DNA from: Chitinophaga pinensis
GTDB taxonomy: Bacteria; Bacteroidota; Bacteroidia; UBA7662
Length of the DNA: 64,000 bases
Assembly: GCA_945874665.1 (NCBI GenBank)
Contig: CAMCHJ010000003.1
Span: forward strand, 1-64,000
Direction: 5' to 3'
The notes below the pieces were generated by a model that was given only the letters and a program-made list of their open reading frames with translations, did not search any database and was not told the DNA's origin. The position numbers and the translations under genes are program-made. This document shows, piece after piece, positions 44,622-52,732 of this stretch; positions within the stretch are counted from its first letter, which is position 1, and every line of letters starts with the position of its first letter.

Positions 44622-45950
44622 CTAGCGACGCAAACCTGGCATTTTTGGCATTTTGCCCATGCCGCCCATCTGATTCATCTTTTTCATCATGTCGCGCATA
44701 TCGCTGAATTGCTTCATCAGTTGATTGACTTGCGTAACGGAGGTGCCAGAACCTTTAGCTAAGCGCTCACGCCGACTGCCATTTAAAAGGTTGGGATTGG
44801 CGCGCTCGGCAGGGGTCATCGACTGAATGATGGCCTCTACATGTTTAAAGGCGTCGTCGCTAATGTCGATGTCCTTGAGAGCTTTGCCCATACCCGGTAT
44901 CATGCCCATCAAATCTTTCAAATTGCCCATTTTTTTGATCTGGCCAATCTGCGAGAGGAAATCGTCAAAGTCGAATTGGTTTTTGCTGATTTTTTTGTTG
45001 ATACGAGCAGCTTCCACCTCGTCGATTTGAAGCTGTGCCTTTTCTACCAAACTCACCACGTCGCCCATGCCGAGGATGCGGTTGGCCATGCGGTCGGGAT
45101 AAAATACATCCAACGCCTGCATTTTTTCTCCGGTACTCACAAATTTGATGGGCTTACCAACGGTGTAGCTGATGGTAAGGGCAGCGCCACCCCGTGCATC
45201 ACCATCTAGCTTGGTAAGCACCACGCCGTCGAAGTTTAAGCGCTCGTTGAAGGCCTTGGCTGTATTTACAGCATCTTGTCCTGTCATGGCATCGACCACA
45301 AAAAGGGTTTCGCCTGGCTTGATGCTGCGGTGTACAGCCTCAATTTCGTTCATCATCTCCTCATCCACCGCTAGTCGGCCAGCCGTATCCACAATTACGA
45401 TGTCGTAACCTTGGGTTCCGGCGATTTTTATGCCGTTTTCTGCTATTTTGACAGGATTTTTGTTGCCTTCTTCGGTGTAAACGGTTACGCCCACTTGCTC
45501 GGCAAGCACTTGCAATTGGTTGATGGCGGCGGGACGGTAAACGTCGCCGGCAATCAACATAACCTTTTTGCCCTGACCTTTTAATCGGGTTGCAAGTTTG
45601 CCTGTAAAGGTGGTTTTACCTGAACCCTGCAGTCCTGCAATTAAAATAATAGCGGGATTGCCTTTGGTGTTGATATCAACCGATTGCCCACCCATCAAAC
45701 GGGTAAGCTCTTCGTTCATGATTTTCACCAATAACTGACCAGGGGAAACGCTTTTGATTACATTTTGTCCTAGCGCCTTGGTTTTTACCGTGTCGGTAAA
45801 TTCTTTGGCAATTTTATAGTTGACGTCGGCATCCAAAAGGGCGCGACGAATTTCCTTCATGGTTTCCGAAATGTTGGTTTCGGTGATGCGGCCTTCGCCT
45901 TTGAGGACCTTAAACGCGGATTCTAATCTATCGGTAAGTTTTTCAAACAT
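44622..45950 (-). CDS. ffh: Signal recognition particle GTPase Ffh
   Basis: Ffh binds signal peptides of nascent membrane proteins with 4.5S RNA and docks to FtsY. The product is 442 residues: N domain, then G domain with GLQGSGKTTFTGKLA (P loop), DTAGRLAVDEEMM and TKLDGDARGGAAL, then the Met-rich M domain (RMANRILGMGDVVSLVEKAQ; QFSDMRDMMKKMNQ), ending in GGMGKMPKMPGLRR. A TATTTTTG -7-like element lies at 45970-45977. Confidence 0.97.
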   Translation of the reverse strand: MFEKLTDRLESAFKVLKGEGRITETNISETMKEIRRALLDADVNYKIAKEFTDTVKTKALGQNVIKSVSPGQLLVKIMNEELTRLMGGQSVDINTKGNPAIILIAGLQGSGKTTFTGKLATRLKGQGKKVMLIAGDVYRPAAINQLQVLAEQVGVTVYTEEGNKNPVKIAENGIKIAGTQGYDIVIVDTAGRLAVDEEMMNEIEAVHRSIKPGETLFVVDAMTGQDAVNTAKAFNERLNFDGVVLTKLDGDARGGAALTISYTVGKPIKFVSTGEKMQALDVFYPDRMANRILGMGDVVSLVEKAQLQIDEVEAARINKKISKNQFDFDDFLSQIGQIKKMGNLKDLMGMIPGMGKALKDIDISDDAFKHVEAIIQSMTPAERANPNLLNGSRRERLAKGSGTSVTQVNQLMKQFSDMRDMMKKMNQMGGMGKMPKMPGLRR

Positions 45951-45969
45951 CTTGCTGCAATATGAGGTG

Positions 45970-45977
45970 CAAAAATA
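45970..45977 (-). promoter_or_regulatory. Putative -7 element of ffh
   Basis: On the minus strand TATTTTTG, 19 bp before the ffh ATG; the -33 box is not clear. Confidence 0.4.
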
Positions 45978-46036
45978 AGGAATTGTTTTCCAAAGCCATC
46001 CACATAGCGGGAGGGTTTAGGGGTATAACAACATAA

Positions 46037-46064
46037 AAGCCGCTTCTGTTGAAGGAAGCGGCTT
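46037..46064 (-). terminator. Terminator after the sigma factor gene
   Basis: AAGCCGCTTC-N8-GAAGCGGCTT is a 10-bp perfect stem, followed on the minus strand by TTATGTTGTT. It lies 17 bp after the sigma-factor stop and before ffh. Confidence 0.8.
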
Positions 46065-46081
46065 GATGTCGTTTAGGCATT

Positions 46082-46945
46082 TTAGCCTAAATAAGATTTG
46101 AGCATTTTGCTGCGTGAGGTGTGGCGCAAACGCTTAAGAGCTTTGTCTTTAATTTGACGAACGCGTTCTCGGGTGAGGTCAAACTTTTCGCCAATATCCT
46201 CAAGCGACATGCCATGGTCCATGCCAATGCCAAAGTATAGCTTAATTACCTCGCGCTGACGCTCAGTAAGGGTAGCCAATGAACGGTCGATTTCGTTAGC
46301 AAGCGACTCTTGCATTAAAATGCCATCGCTTTTGGGCGCATCTTCGTTGATGAGTACGTCGAGCAAGGTATTTTCTTCTCCTTGAACGAAAGGCGCATCC
46401 ATAGAAATGTGGCGACCGCTGATGTTCAAAGTGCTTTCCACCTCGTCGGTCGATACCTCCAACATTTCTGCAAGTTCTTCTACAGATGGGTCACGCTCAT
46501 ATTGCTGCTCGAGCTGTGAGAAGGCTTTACCAATCTTATTCAAGGAGCCCACACGGTTCAAGGGGAGACGTACGATGCGGGAATGCTCGGCCAAAGCCTG
46601 CAAAATCGACTGACGAATCCACCAAACGGCGTATGAAATAAATTTAAAACCACGGGTTTCGTCAAAGCGCTTGGCGGCTTTAATCAAGCCTAAATTGCCT
46701 TCGTTGATCAAATCACTTAAGGTTAAACCCTGGTTTTGATATTGCTTAGCTACAGAAACCACAAAGCGCAAGTTGGCTTTGGTGAGCTTTTCGAGCGCGC
46801 GCTGATCGCCTTCACGTATCTTTTTAGCTAAAATCACTTCCTCTTCCGGGGTAATTAAATCCACCTTACCAATTTCTTGCAGATACTTTTCAAGTGACTG
46901 ACTTTCGCGGTTGGTGATCGATTTGGTGATTTTTAACTGACGCAT
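46082..46945 (-). CDS. rpoD: Primary sigma factor (RpoD-like, short Bacteroidota form)
   Basis: The product is 287 residues, far shorter than the about 613 of E. coli sigma-70 because region 1.1 and the non-conserved region are absent, as is usual in this phylum. Region 1.2 is [20 protein letters not shown], region 2 has [20 protein letters not shown] and [19 protein letters not shown], region 3 is present, and region 4 has [14 protein letters not shown] and [18 protein letters not shown]. It would direct recognition of the TTTG/TAnnTTTG promoters seen here. A -7-like TACCTTTG is upstream. Confidence 0.95.
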   Translation of the reverse strand: MRQLKITKSITNRESQSLEKYLQEIGKVDLITPEEEVILAKKIREGDQRALEKLTKANLRFVVSVAKQYQNQGLTLSDLINEGNLGLIKAAKRFDETRGFKFISYAVWWIRQSILQALAEHSRIVRLPLNRVGSLNKIGKAFSQLEQQYERDPSVEELAEMLEVSTDEVESTLNISGRHISMDAPFVQGEENTLLDVLINEDAPKSDGILMQESLANEIDRSLATLTERQREVIKLYFGIGMDHGMSLEDIGEKFDLTRERVRQIKDKALKRLRHTSRSKMLKSYLG

Positions 46946-47003
46946 ACGTTTGTTTAAAAATGAAATGAATGGCTAGAGAACAGGCTGTATTCTTGCGAAA
47001 GTG

Positions 47004-47011
47004 CAAAGGTA
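47004..47011 (-). promoter_or_regulatory. Putative -7 element of the sigma factor gene
   Basis: On the minus strand TACCTTTG (TAnnTTTG), 58 bp before the ATG. No -33 TTTG at good spacing. Confidence 0.4.
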
Positions 47012-47100
47012 TAAATTATTTTGCGCTATAAAAAGTTCATTTTACTGATAATGAATGAATAACATAAACCAATGTGCTTTTATTTTGTTTAGAAAGACAT

Positions 47101-47108
47101 TAAGTTTG
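47101..47108 (+). promoter_or_regulatory. Putative -7 element of the DUF2452 gene
   Basis: TAAGTTTG ends 4 bases before the ATG at 47113, which would give a leaderless or nearly leaderless mRNA. Confidence 0.35.
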
Positions 47109-47112
47109 TTAC

Positions 47113-47598
47113 ATGTCACTAGAAGAAGTTAAAGAGAAGCAATATTATACAGGTAATCAGGCCTTTGCGCCAATTCCATTACACGTAGGCTCTGCTATCA
47201 TTCGTCCCATCGATAAAGGAAAGCTCAAGGTTACGGCGCTCGAAACCGTAGAAAAACAAGCCAATCAACAAATTTCTATGCTCAAAAAGCAGGCGGAGCT
47301 CATTATGCAGCAAGTGCGTGAGATTGAAATTCGAGTGAGGATTGCCGAAGAGATATATACAGCCGACATTAGTTTTGAGCCAGTGATTGGTAATGATTAC
47401 CACTTATATGAGAAAAAGTCGGGCGACCGGGTGCTCTCCATGCTGTCACCAGCCGATTGGGGTAAGAAAATCCCATTCGAAAAATTTGTAGCCAGCGTTA
47501 AGCTCCTAGGCGACCGCACCTGGGAGGTGCTGGAAGTTGGGGCAGGTTTTAATGCCCAGCAGGAACAAACGGCCGAAACTACTTATACCGAAGCCTAG
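47113..47598 (+). CDS. DUF2452 domain protein
   Basis: The product is 161 residues. The core is a helical segment (QISMLKKQAELIMQQVREIE) followed by EPVIGNDYHLYEKKSGDRVL and LSPADWGKKIPFEKFVASVK, the pattern of DUF2452, a family of unknown function with eukaryotic members. No signal peptide, so cytoplasmic. It stands alone between the divergent sigma factor gene and a strong convergent terminator. Confidence 0.8.
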   Translation: MSLEEVKEKQYYTGNQAFAPIPLHVGSAIIRPIDKGKLKVTALETVEKQANQQISMLKKQAELIMQQVREIEIRVRIAEEIYTADISFEPVIGNDYHLYEKKSGDRVLSMLSPADWGKKIPFEKFVASVKLLGDRTWEVLEVGAGFNAQQEQTAETTYTEA

Positions 47599-47667
47599 TA
47601 CTTAGGCGTCTGATGAATGGACTGCTATAAACAGCATGCGCCTTTCATCCGCTGATTGTTTAGAAAT

Positions 47668-47702
47668 AAAAAAGCCGAACGTGTTGAACGTTCGGCTTTT
47701 TT
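47668..47702. terminator. Bidirectional terminator between DUF2452 and the 43-residue protein gene
   Basis: AAAAAAGCCGAACG-N7-CGTTCGGCTTTTTT is a 14-bp perfect stem with A/T tracts, between convergent genes ending at 47598 (+) and 47722 (-). Confidence 0.93.
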
Positions 47703-47721
47703 ATATCGTAATGCCTTGCTA

Positions 47722-47853
47722 TTAAGCTTCTGTAGCTACTTCAGCATTTTCGTTTTTGTAACTGCCAAGGGTTGTTTTTTTCAAGCCTTGGTTGCGGAGC
47801 CTAGACCTGGTTTTGTTCTTGGCGGCTTTTCTTTTGATTTTAGTAACGCCCAT
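47722..47853 (-). CDS. 43-residue highly basic protein
   Basis: A small ORF: MGVTKIKRKAAKNKTRSRLR followed by NQGLKKTTLGSYKNENAEVA and TEA. The first 27 residues contain about eleven Lys/Arg and no acidic residue, resembling small ribosome-associated or RNA-binding proteins; the tail is neutral to acidic. It is flanked by a strong terminator downstream. I recall short basic proteins of this type (MGxxKxKRKA) in other Bacteroidota but cannot name the family. A function in ribosome or RNA binding is inference from composition only. Confidence 0.65.
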   Translation of the reverse strand: MGVTKIKRKAAKNKTRSRLRNQGLKKTTLGSYKNENAEVATEA

Positions 47854-47903
47854 GGTTTTTTCTTTAAGGCTGCAAATATATCATTAACAAACGTGAACTC
47901 AAA

Positions 47904-49286
47904 TTAATATCCAAGAATTTTTAAAACCTGTTTACTGCTTTGTTCTTCTTGGAAGAGTTGGTAGTCGAGGTTGTTGTCTTTGGTTTTTCTGATCAACACG
48001 TGCCGCGGCGTAGGAATGAGGCAGTGGTGAATTCCGCCGGTGCCGCTAAGCGTTTCTTGATAGGCACCGGTATGGAAGAAGGCCAAATACTGGGCTTTCC
48101 TCGTTTTAGGCATCCAGGTTGACGCGTTATTTTGTTCTGTTTTATAAAAATCTAAACCATCACAAGTAATCCCGCCGAGGTTTACGCGCTCGTATTCCGA
48201 ATCCCAGTTGTTTAATGGCAGCACAATAAAGCGCTGGTTCATGGCCCATACGTCAGGTAACATGGTGATTAAACTGCCATCCACCATTAACCACTTTTCG
48301 CGGTCGTTTTGCTGCTTGCGGCCCAATACCTTAAATATGATACCAGAAGCCTCTGCCACCGTATAGCTGCCAAATTCTGTGATGATGTCTGGCTCAGGTA
48401 CGTCGTTTTCGTTGCAAATCGTTTTAATGCGATTTACTATTTCCCCAATCATGTACTCGTAGTCGTAGTCGAATTCAAGGGTGTTTTTAAACGGCAACCC
48501 GCCACCAATGTCGAGGGCGTGCAAATCGGGACAAATTTTCTTCAGCTTCACGTAAGTCGTCACCAACTTCTCGAGTTCGTTCCAAAAGTGCGGGGTATCG
48601 TTAAAGCCTGAACTCACAAAGAAGTGAAGCAGCTTCAACTTAAAACGATCGTCGTCTTTGATTTTACTTTGGTAAAAATCCACTATTTCATCCGCCCTAA
48701 TGCCTAAACGCGAAGTGTAGAAAGGATAATCGGGTTTCTCTTCAGCCGACAAACGGATGCCCACGCTGATGGGTATCTCCACTTCGTTGTCGTAATAGTT
48801 AAACTCTTCTTTGTTATCAAGGATAGGAATGATGTTGTGAAAACCATCATGAATCAAATCCACAATGTTCTCTTTGTAGCTGTCTTTTTTGAAGCCATTA
48901 CAAATAACCATGATGTCCTTGGTAATCATGCCTTTTCGCTCTAAAGCCTCAATGATGGGCATATCAAAGGCCGAAGAGGTCTCGAGCTGGATGTCATTAG
49001 AGAGCGCTTCTTCTAAAATATGCTTGAAATGCGAGCTCTTGGTGCAGTAGCAGTAGGTGTAAGTTCCCTGATAATTATGCTTTTTGAAGGCATCGTTAAA
49101 AAGCTTTTTAGCCTTCTGAATTTTCCGAGAAATTAATGGTAGATAGGTGAAACGCAGGGGAGTACCAAAGGTTTCTCCTAGTTCCATCAGGTTGATATCA
49201 TGGAAATACAACTCATCATCGATGAGTTTCCAGCCTTCCTGGGGGAATCCGACACTTAAGTCGAGGAATTCTGCATAACTTTGCAT
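47904..49286 (-). CDS. speA: Biosynthetic arginine decarboxylase (fold III PLP)
   Basis: Converts arginine to agmatine for polyamine synthesis. The product is 460 residues, the Bacteroidota form. The PLP lysine is in YTYCYCTKSSHF near residue 75, the glycine-rich phosphate-binding loop is ALDIGGGLPFKNT near 243, and the catalytic Cys region is LGGITCDGLDFYK near 375. ATG 49286 is preferred to a 9-residue upstream extension. It is divergent from the arginase-family gene, 59 bp away, consistent with arginine-to-polyamine metabolism. Diaminopimelate or carboxynorspermidine decarboxylase activity is less likely. Confidence 0.88.
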   Translation of the reverse strand: MQSYAEFLDLSVGFPQEGWKLIDDELYFHDINLMELGETFGTPLRFTYLPLISRKIQKAKKLFNDAFKKHNYQGTYTYCYCTKSSHFKHILEEALSNDIQLETSSAFDMPIIEALERKGMITKDIMVICNGFKKDSYKENIVDLIHDGFHNIIPILDNKEEFNYYDNEVEIPISVGIRLSAEEKPDYPFYTSRLGIRADEIVDFYQSKIKDDDRFKLKLLHFFVSSGFNDTPHFWNELEKLVTTYVKLKKICPDLHALDIGGGLPFKNTLEFDYDYEYMIGEIVNRIKTICNENDVPEPDIITEFGSYTVAEASGIIFKVLGRKQQNDREKWLMVDGSLITMLPDVWAMNQRFIVLPLNNWDSEYERVNLGGITCDGLDFYKTEQNNASTWMPKTRKAQYLAFFHTGAYQETLSGTGGIHHCLIPTPRHVLIRKTKDNNLDYQLFQEEQSSKQVLKILGY

Positions 49287-49310
49287 GGGCCTTAACGCTA
49301 AATTTTGTCG

Positions 49311-49318
49311 CAAAGTTA
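49311..49318 (-). promoter_or_regulatory. Putative -7 element of speA
   Basis: On the minus strand TAACTTTG (TAnnTTTG), 24 bp before the speA ATG. Confidence 0.4.
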
Positions 49319-49345
49319 GGTTATTCAGCCCATTAATACACGATT

Positions 49346-50302
49346 ATGTCAGAATTAGTCCTTATTGAAGTTAAATCAGAATTAGGTGCAGGCACCCGCG
49401 GCGCAAGTTTGGGGGTGGATGCCATTAAAATTGCTGCCCACGACTTTGCATCCAAGTTTTTTCTCAAGATCGATCGCTTGGAAGTTGCCCATAAAAACGA
49501 ATTGTTGTACGAGCCAGTGCGCACGCCATTTGCGCGTTATGCCGAAGGCATTCACGAAGTACTGCAAAATGTGGCCAATACTGTGGCGGGTACTATCAAA
49601 GAAGGCAAGTATCCTATTGTATTGGCGGGTGACCACAGTACAGCGGCAGGTACCATTTCGGGTATCAAAATGGCCCATCCCAAAAAGCGGTTGGGCGTGA
49701 TTTGGGTAGATGCCCATGCGGATTTACATTCTCCTTTCACTACGCCATCTGGCAATATGCATGGCATGCCTTTAGCAATGGTTACCGCTGAGGACAATAC
49801 CGAGTGCAAATCGAATGAACCAGATGAAAAAACACTGGTACTTTGGAATAAAATCAAAGGCATTGGCGGTATAACGCCGAAGGTGCAGCCTGAAGATATT
49901 GTATTTATTGCCGTACGAGATATAGAACCACAAGAGGCATTTCTCATGAAGAAGCACAACATGAAAAATTTCAGCGTGGTCGATGTGCGGAAAAGAGGGG
50001 TAGAGAAAGTGGCTTTTGAAGCCCTGACTTCGCTGGAGAAGTGCGATATCATTTATGTTTCGTTTGACGTAGATAGCATGGACCCGAAAGTAAGCATGGG
50101 CACCGGAACGCCAGTGCCAAGCGGTATCAACGAGCGGGAAGCTGGCAAACTGCTGCAAAATTTAGTAAGCAGTACCAAAGTAGTTTGTTTTGAGATGGTG
50201 GAAGTAAATCCAACCCTCGATAAAGAGAACCTCATGGCTGAAAACGCCTTCGAAATTTTAGTGAAAGTATCTAATTCTATTTCTAACCAGTCTACCTTTT
50301 AG
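49346..50302 (+). CDS. Arginase/agmatinase family hydrolase
   Basis: Mn-dependent ureohydrolase. The product is 318 residues. Metal ligands are in LAGDHSTAAGT (His), IWVDAHADLHSPFTTPSG (Asp-x-His-x-Asp) and YVSFDVDSMDP (Asp-x-Asp). NMHGMPLAM and GINEREAGKL are typical of arginases. The neighbour speA makes agmatine, so agmatinase (putrescine formation) is an alternative to arginase (ornithine plus urea); the sequence alone does not decide. argS follows 5 bp downstream. Confidence 0.88.
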   Translation: MSELVLIEVKSELGAGTRGASLGVDAIKIAAHDFASKFFLKIDRLEVAHKNELLYEPVRTPFARYAEGIHEVLQNVANTVAGTIKEGKYPIVLAGDHSTAAGTISGIKMAHPKKRLGVIWVDAHADLHSPFTTPSGNMHGMPLAMVTAEDNTECKSNEPDEKTLVLWNKIKGIGGITPKVQPEDIVFIAVRDIEPQEAFLMKKHNMKNFSVVDVRKRGVEKVAFEALTSLEKCDIIYVSFDVDSMDPKVSMGTGTPVPSGINEREAGKLLQNLVSSTKVVCFEMVEVNPTLDKENLMAENAFEILVKVSNSISNQSTF

Positions 50303-50307
50303 AACGT

Positions 50308-52095
50308 ATGAGTTTGCATGAAAAGCTGATATCTGAATCAATCGGAAAATACGTTTATAATAAATACCAAGTATCTAATGAGGACTTAAACCTCCTGTTT
50401 CAACAAACTCGGAAGGAGTTTGAAGGGGATGTGACTTTGGTGATTTTTGGATTGACCAAATTGCTGAAGTTAACGCCTCCGGCCTTGGGTGCGGAGCTCG
50501 ATGAGGTGCTTACGGCCATTGAGTTTGAGGGGGCATGCTTGGTGCGATCTACCAATTTAGTGCAGGGCTTTCTGAACATCAGCTTAAGCGATGCCTATTG
50601 GCTAAGTCGTTTGAAAGCTAATCGCCTAGAGCTGCCAAAAACGGGTAAAAGAACCGTTGTGGAGTATTCTTCTCCCAACACAAATAAGCCATTGCACCTT
50701 GGCCATATTCGCAATAATTTACTCGGGCATTCGGTGAGTAGAATTTTACAAGCCGCTGGTGATGAAGTTGTTAAAGTGCAAATAATCAACGACCGTGGCA
50801 TCCACATTTGCAAATCGATGGTGGCTTGGCAAAAGTTAGGTAAAGGCGAAACGCCTGAAAGCACTGGCTTAAAAGGCGACCACTTGGTAGGTAAGTATTA
50901 CGTAGCGTATGACAAAGTTTATCGGGAAGAAGTCGCCCAACTCCTTGCCAAAGGTGTAAGCGAAGAGGAAGCCAAGGCCAATGCGCCCATCTTGCAAGAA
51001 GCTCAAACCATGTTGCGCCAATGGGAAGCTGGTGATGCCGGCGTGAAGGCGCTTTGGGAAACCATGAATAACTGGGTTTATAGCGGTTTTAATGCCACTT
51101 ATGAGCGTTTGGGGGTGAGCTTTGATAAAAATTACTACGAATCTAACACCTATTTGCTCGGCAAAGACAAGGTACTTGAAGGCCTTAAAAAAGATGTATT
51201 CTACCGCAAAGAAGATGGCTCGGTATGGGCTGATTTAACAGCGGCTAAGCTCGATCAGAAGGTGGTTTTGCGCAGTGATGGTACCTCGGTATACATGACC
51301 CAAGACATTGGAACGGCCATTGAGCGTTATCAGGAATGGCAAATGGACCAGACCATTTATGTGGTTGGGAATGAGCAAGACTACCATTTTAAGGTGCTCT
51401 TTATTATCCTTGATCGGTTAGGCTACGACTGGGCCAAACAATGCTACCATTTATCGTATGGCATGGTAGATTTACCAAGTGGTAAAATGAAGTCACGCGA
51501 GGGCACCGTGGTTGATGCCGATGAATTGATAAACGAAGTAATTGCTGGGGCTCGTGAAAAAACCTTGGCACTAGGTAAGCTGGATACGAGTTCTACTGCC
51601 GAACAGGAGGCTTTATTTGCCCAGATTGGCCTAGGTGCCTTGAAATACTTCATTTTAAAGGTTGATCCGCAGAAAAGAATGCTCTTTAATCCTGAAGAAT
51701 CGATTGATTTGAACGGGAATACAGGTCCTTTCATTCAATACAGCCATGCACGCATTCGATCAATTTTGCGGAAAGCAGAGGCCTTGAATTTGTTGCCTGC
51801 AGCCCCTTGGACACAGCCTGAAACCTTAGAGCCAACAGAACGCGTGTTGATTCAGCACCTCGTGGGTTACAGCGCTGTGGTACTAGAGGCAAGGGATAAA
51901 TTGAGTCCAGCCGTGGTATGTCAATATGCCTACGACTTGGCTACTACCTTTAATCGCTTTTACCACGAATGTCACATTTTAAACGAGGAAAGAGCTGAAA
52001 TCAAGCTATTTCGTTTGAATTTGGTGGGTTTAACGGCAGATGCTTTGAAACAAGCCTTGTACCTGATTGGCGTAGAGGCACCAGAGCGGATGTAA
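50308..52095 (+). CDS. argS: Arginyl-tRNA synthetase
   Basis: Charges tRNA-Arg. The product is 595 residues. The HIGH-type motif is KPLHLGHIRNNLLGHSV near residue 128, the N-terminal Add1 domain precedes it, YMTQDIGTAIERYQEWQMDQ and NGNTGPFIQYSHARI are family-specific, and the anticodon-binding DALR domain ends the chain. SGKMKSREGTVV replaces canonical KMSKS, as usual in ArgRS. Co-transcribed with the arginase-family gene. Confidence 0.97.
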   Translation: MSLHEKLISESIGKYVYNKYQVSNEDLNLLFQQTRKEFEGDVTLVIFGLTKLLKLTPPALGAELDEVLTAIEFEGACLVRSTNLVQGFLNISLSDAYWLSRLKANRLELPKTGKRTVVEYSSPNTNKPLHLGHIRNNLLGHSVSRILQAAGDEVVKVQIINDRGIHICKSMVAWQKLGKGETPESTGLKGDHLVGKYYVAYDKVYREEVAQLLAKGVSEEEAKANAPILQEAQTMLRQWEAGDAGVKALWETMNNWVYSGFNATYERLGVSFDKNYYESNTYLLGKDKVLEGLKKDVFYRKEDGSVWADLTAAKLDQKVVLRSDGTSVYMTQDIGTAIERYQEWQMDQTIYVVGNEQDYHFKVLFIILDRLGYDWAKQCYHLSYGMVDLPSGKMKSREGTVVDADELINEVIAGAREKTLALGKLDTSSTAEQEALFAQIGLGALKYFILKVDPQKRMLFNPEESIDLNGNTGPFIQYSHARIRSILRKAEALNLLPAAPWTQPETLEPTERVLIQHLVGYSAVVLEARDKLSPAVVCQYAYDLATTFNRFYHECHILNEERAEIKLFRLNLVGLTADALKQALYLIGVEAPERM

Positions 52096-52115
52096 AGCCT
52101 ACACTTTTAAAAATG

Positions 52116-52138
52116 AAATCCCGCTTCTGGCGGGATTT
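52116..52138. terminator. Terminator between argS and the LOG-family gene
   Basis: AAATCCCGC-N5-GCGGGATTT, 9-bp perfect stem followed by a T tract on the + strand, 20 bp after the argS stop and just before the convergent LOG stop. Confidence 0.88.
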
Positions 52139-52140
52139 TT

Positions 52141-52731
52141 TTATTGCACTTTGGCATCTTTGAGCTGCATGTCCCAAATGGCGGCGTTTTGAGCAGCCAA
52201 TAGAATATCTTCAGGCTTGGTTACCACGGTCCACATATTTTTGTGGTTCGCCGACATGAAATTTTCGGTTTCACAAAGTGCCAATTGCGCCAAAAGAGGG
52301 TCGTAAAAGCCATCTTGATTAAAGATAACGATGGGGTGTGGGAATAGGCCAAGGCGCTTCCAAGTAATGGCTTCGAGTAATTCTTCGAGCGTGCCAGAAC
52401 CGCCAGGCAGCGCGATGAGTGCATCTGTGCCTTCTAAAAAGCGTTTTTTGCGTTCGTGCATGTCCGCTACAAAGTGAAACTGCTTCACTTGTTTGTGGGC
52501 CCATTCTACTTCTTTCATAAAATTGGGCATGATGCCGGTGATTTCTCCTCCGAGCTCAAGCATTTGGTCGGCGAGCCGGCCCATTAAGCCCGTTCCGCCG
52601 CCACCATACACTACTTTTACTTGATTCCGAACCAAGTTTTCGGCCAAAACATCTACTGCCAACAAGTATTTTTTAGGCGTGATTGCGGAAGAGGCACAGT
52701 AAACGCAGACTTGTCGGATGGTTCTGCTCAT
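52141..52731 (-). CDS. LOG family protein (cytokinin riboside 5'-monophosphate phosphoribohydrolase-like)
   Basis: The product is 196 residues. VVYGGGGTGLMGRLAD and the signature LPGGSGTLEELLEAITW near residue 110 define the TIGR00730/LOG family, which hydrolyses nucleoside 5'-monophosphates to base and ribose 5-phosphate in characterised members. Native bacterial substrate unknown. It begins 1 bp after the E1 gene stop and ends at the argS terminator. Confidence 0.93.
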   Translation of the reverse strand: MSRTIRQVCVYCASSAITPKKYLLAVDVLAENLVRNQVKVVYGGGGTGLMGRLADQMLELGGEITGIMPNFMKEVEWAHKQVKQFHFVADMHERKKRFLEGTDALIALPGGSGTLEELLEAITWKRLGLFPHPIVIFNQDGFYDPLLAQLALCETENFMSANHKNMWTVVTKPEDILLAAQNAAIWDMQLKDAKVQ

Positions 52732-52732
52732 T

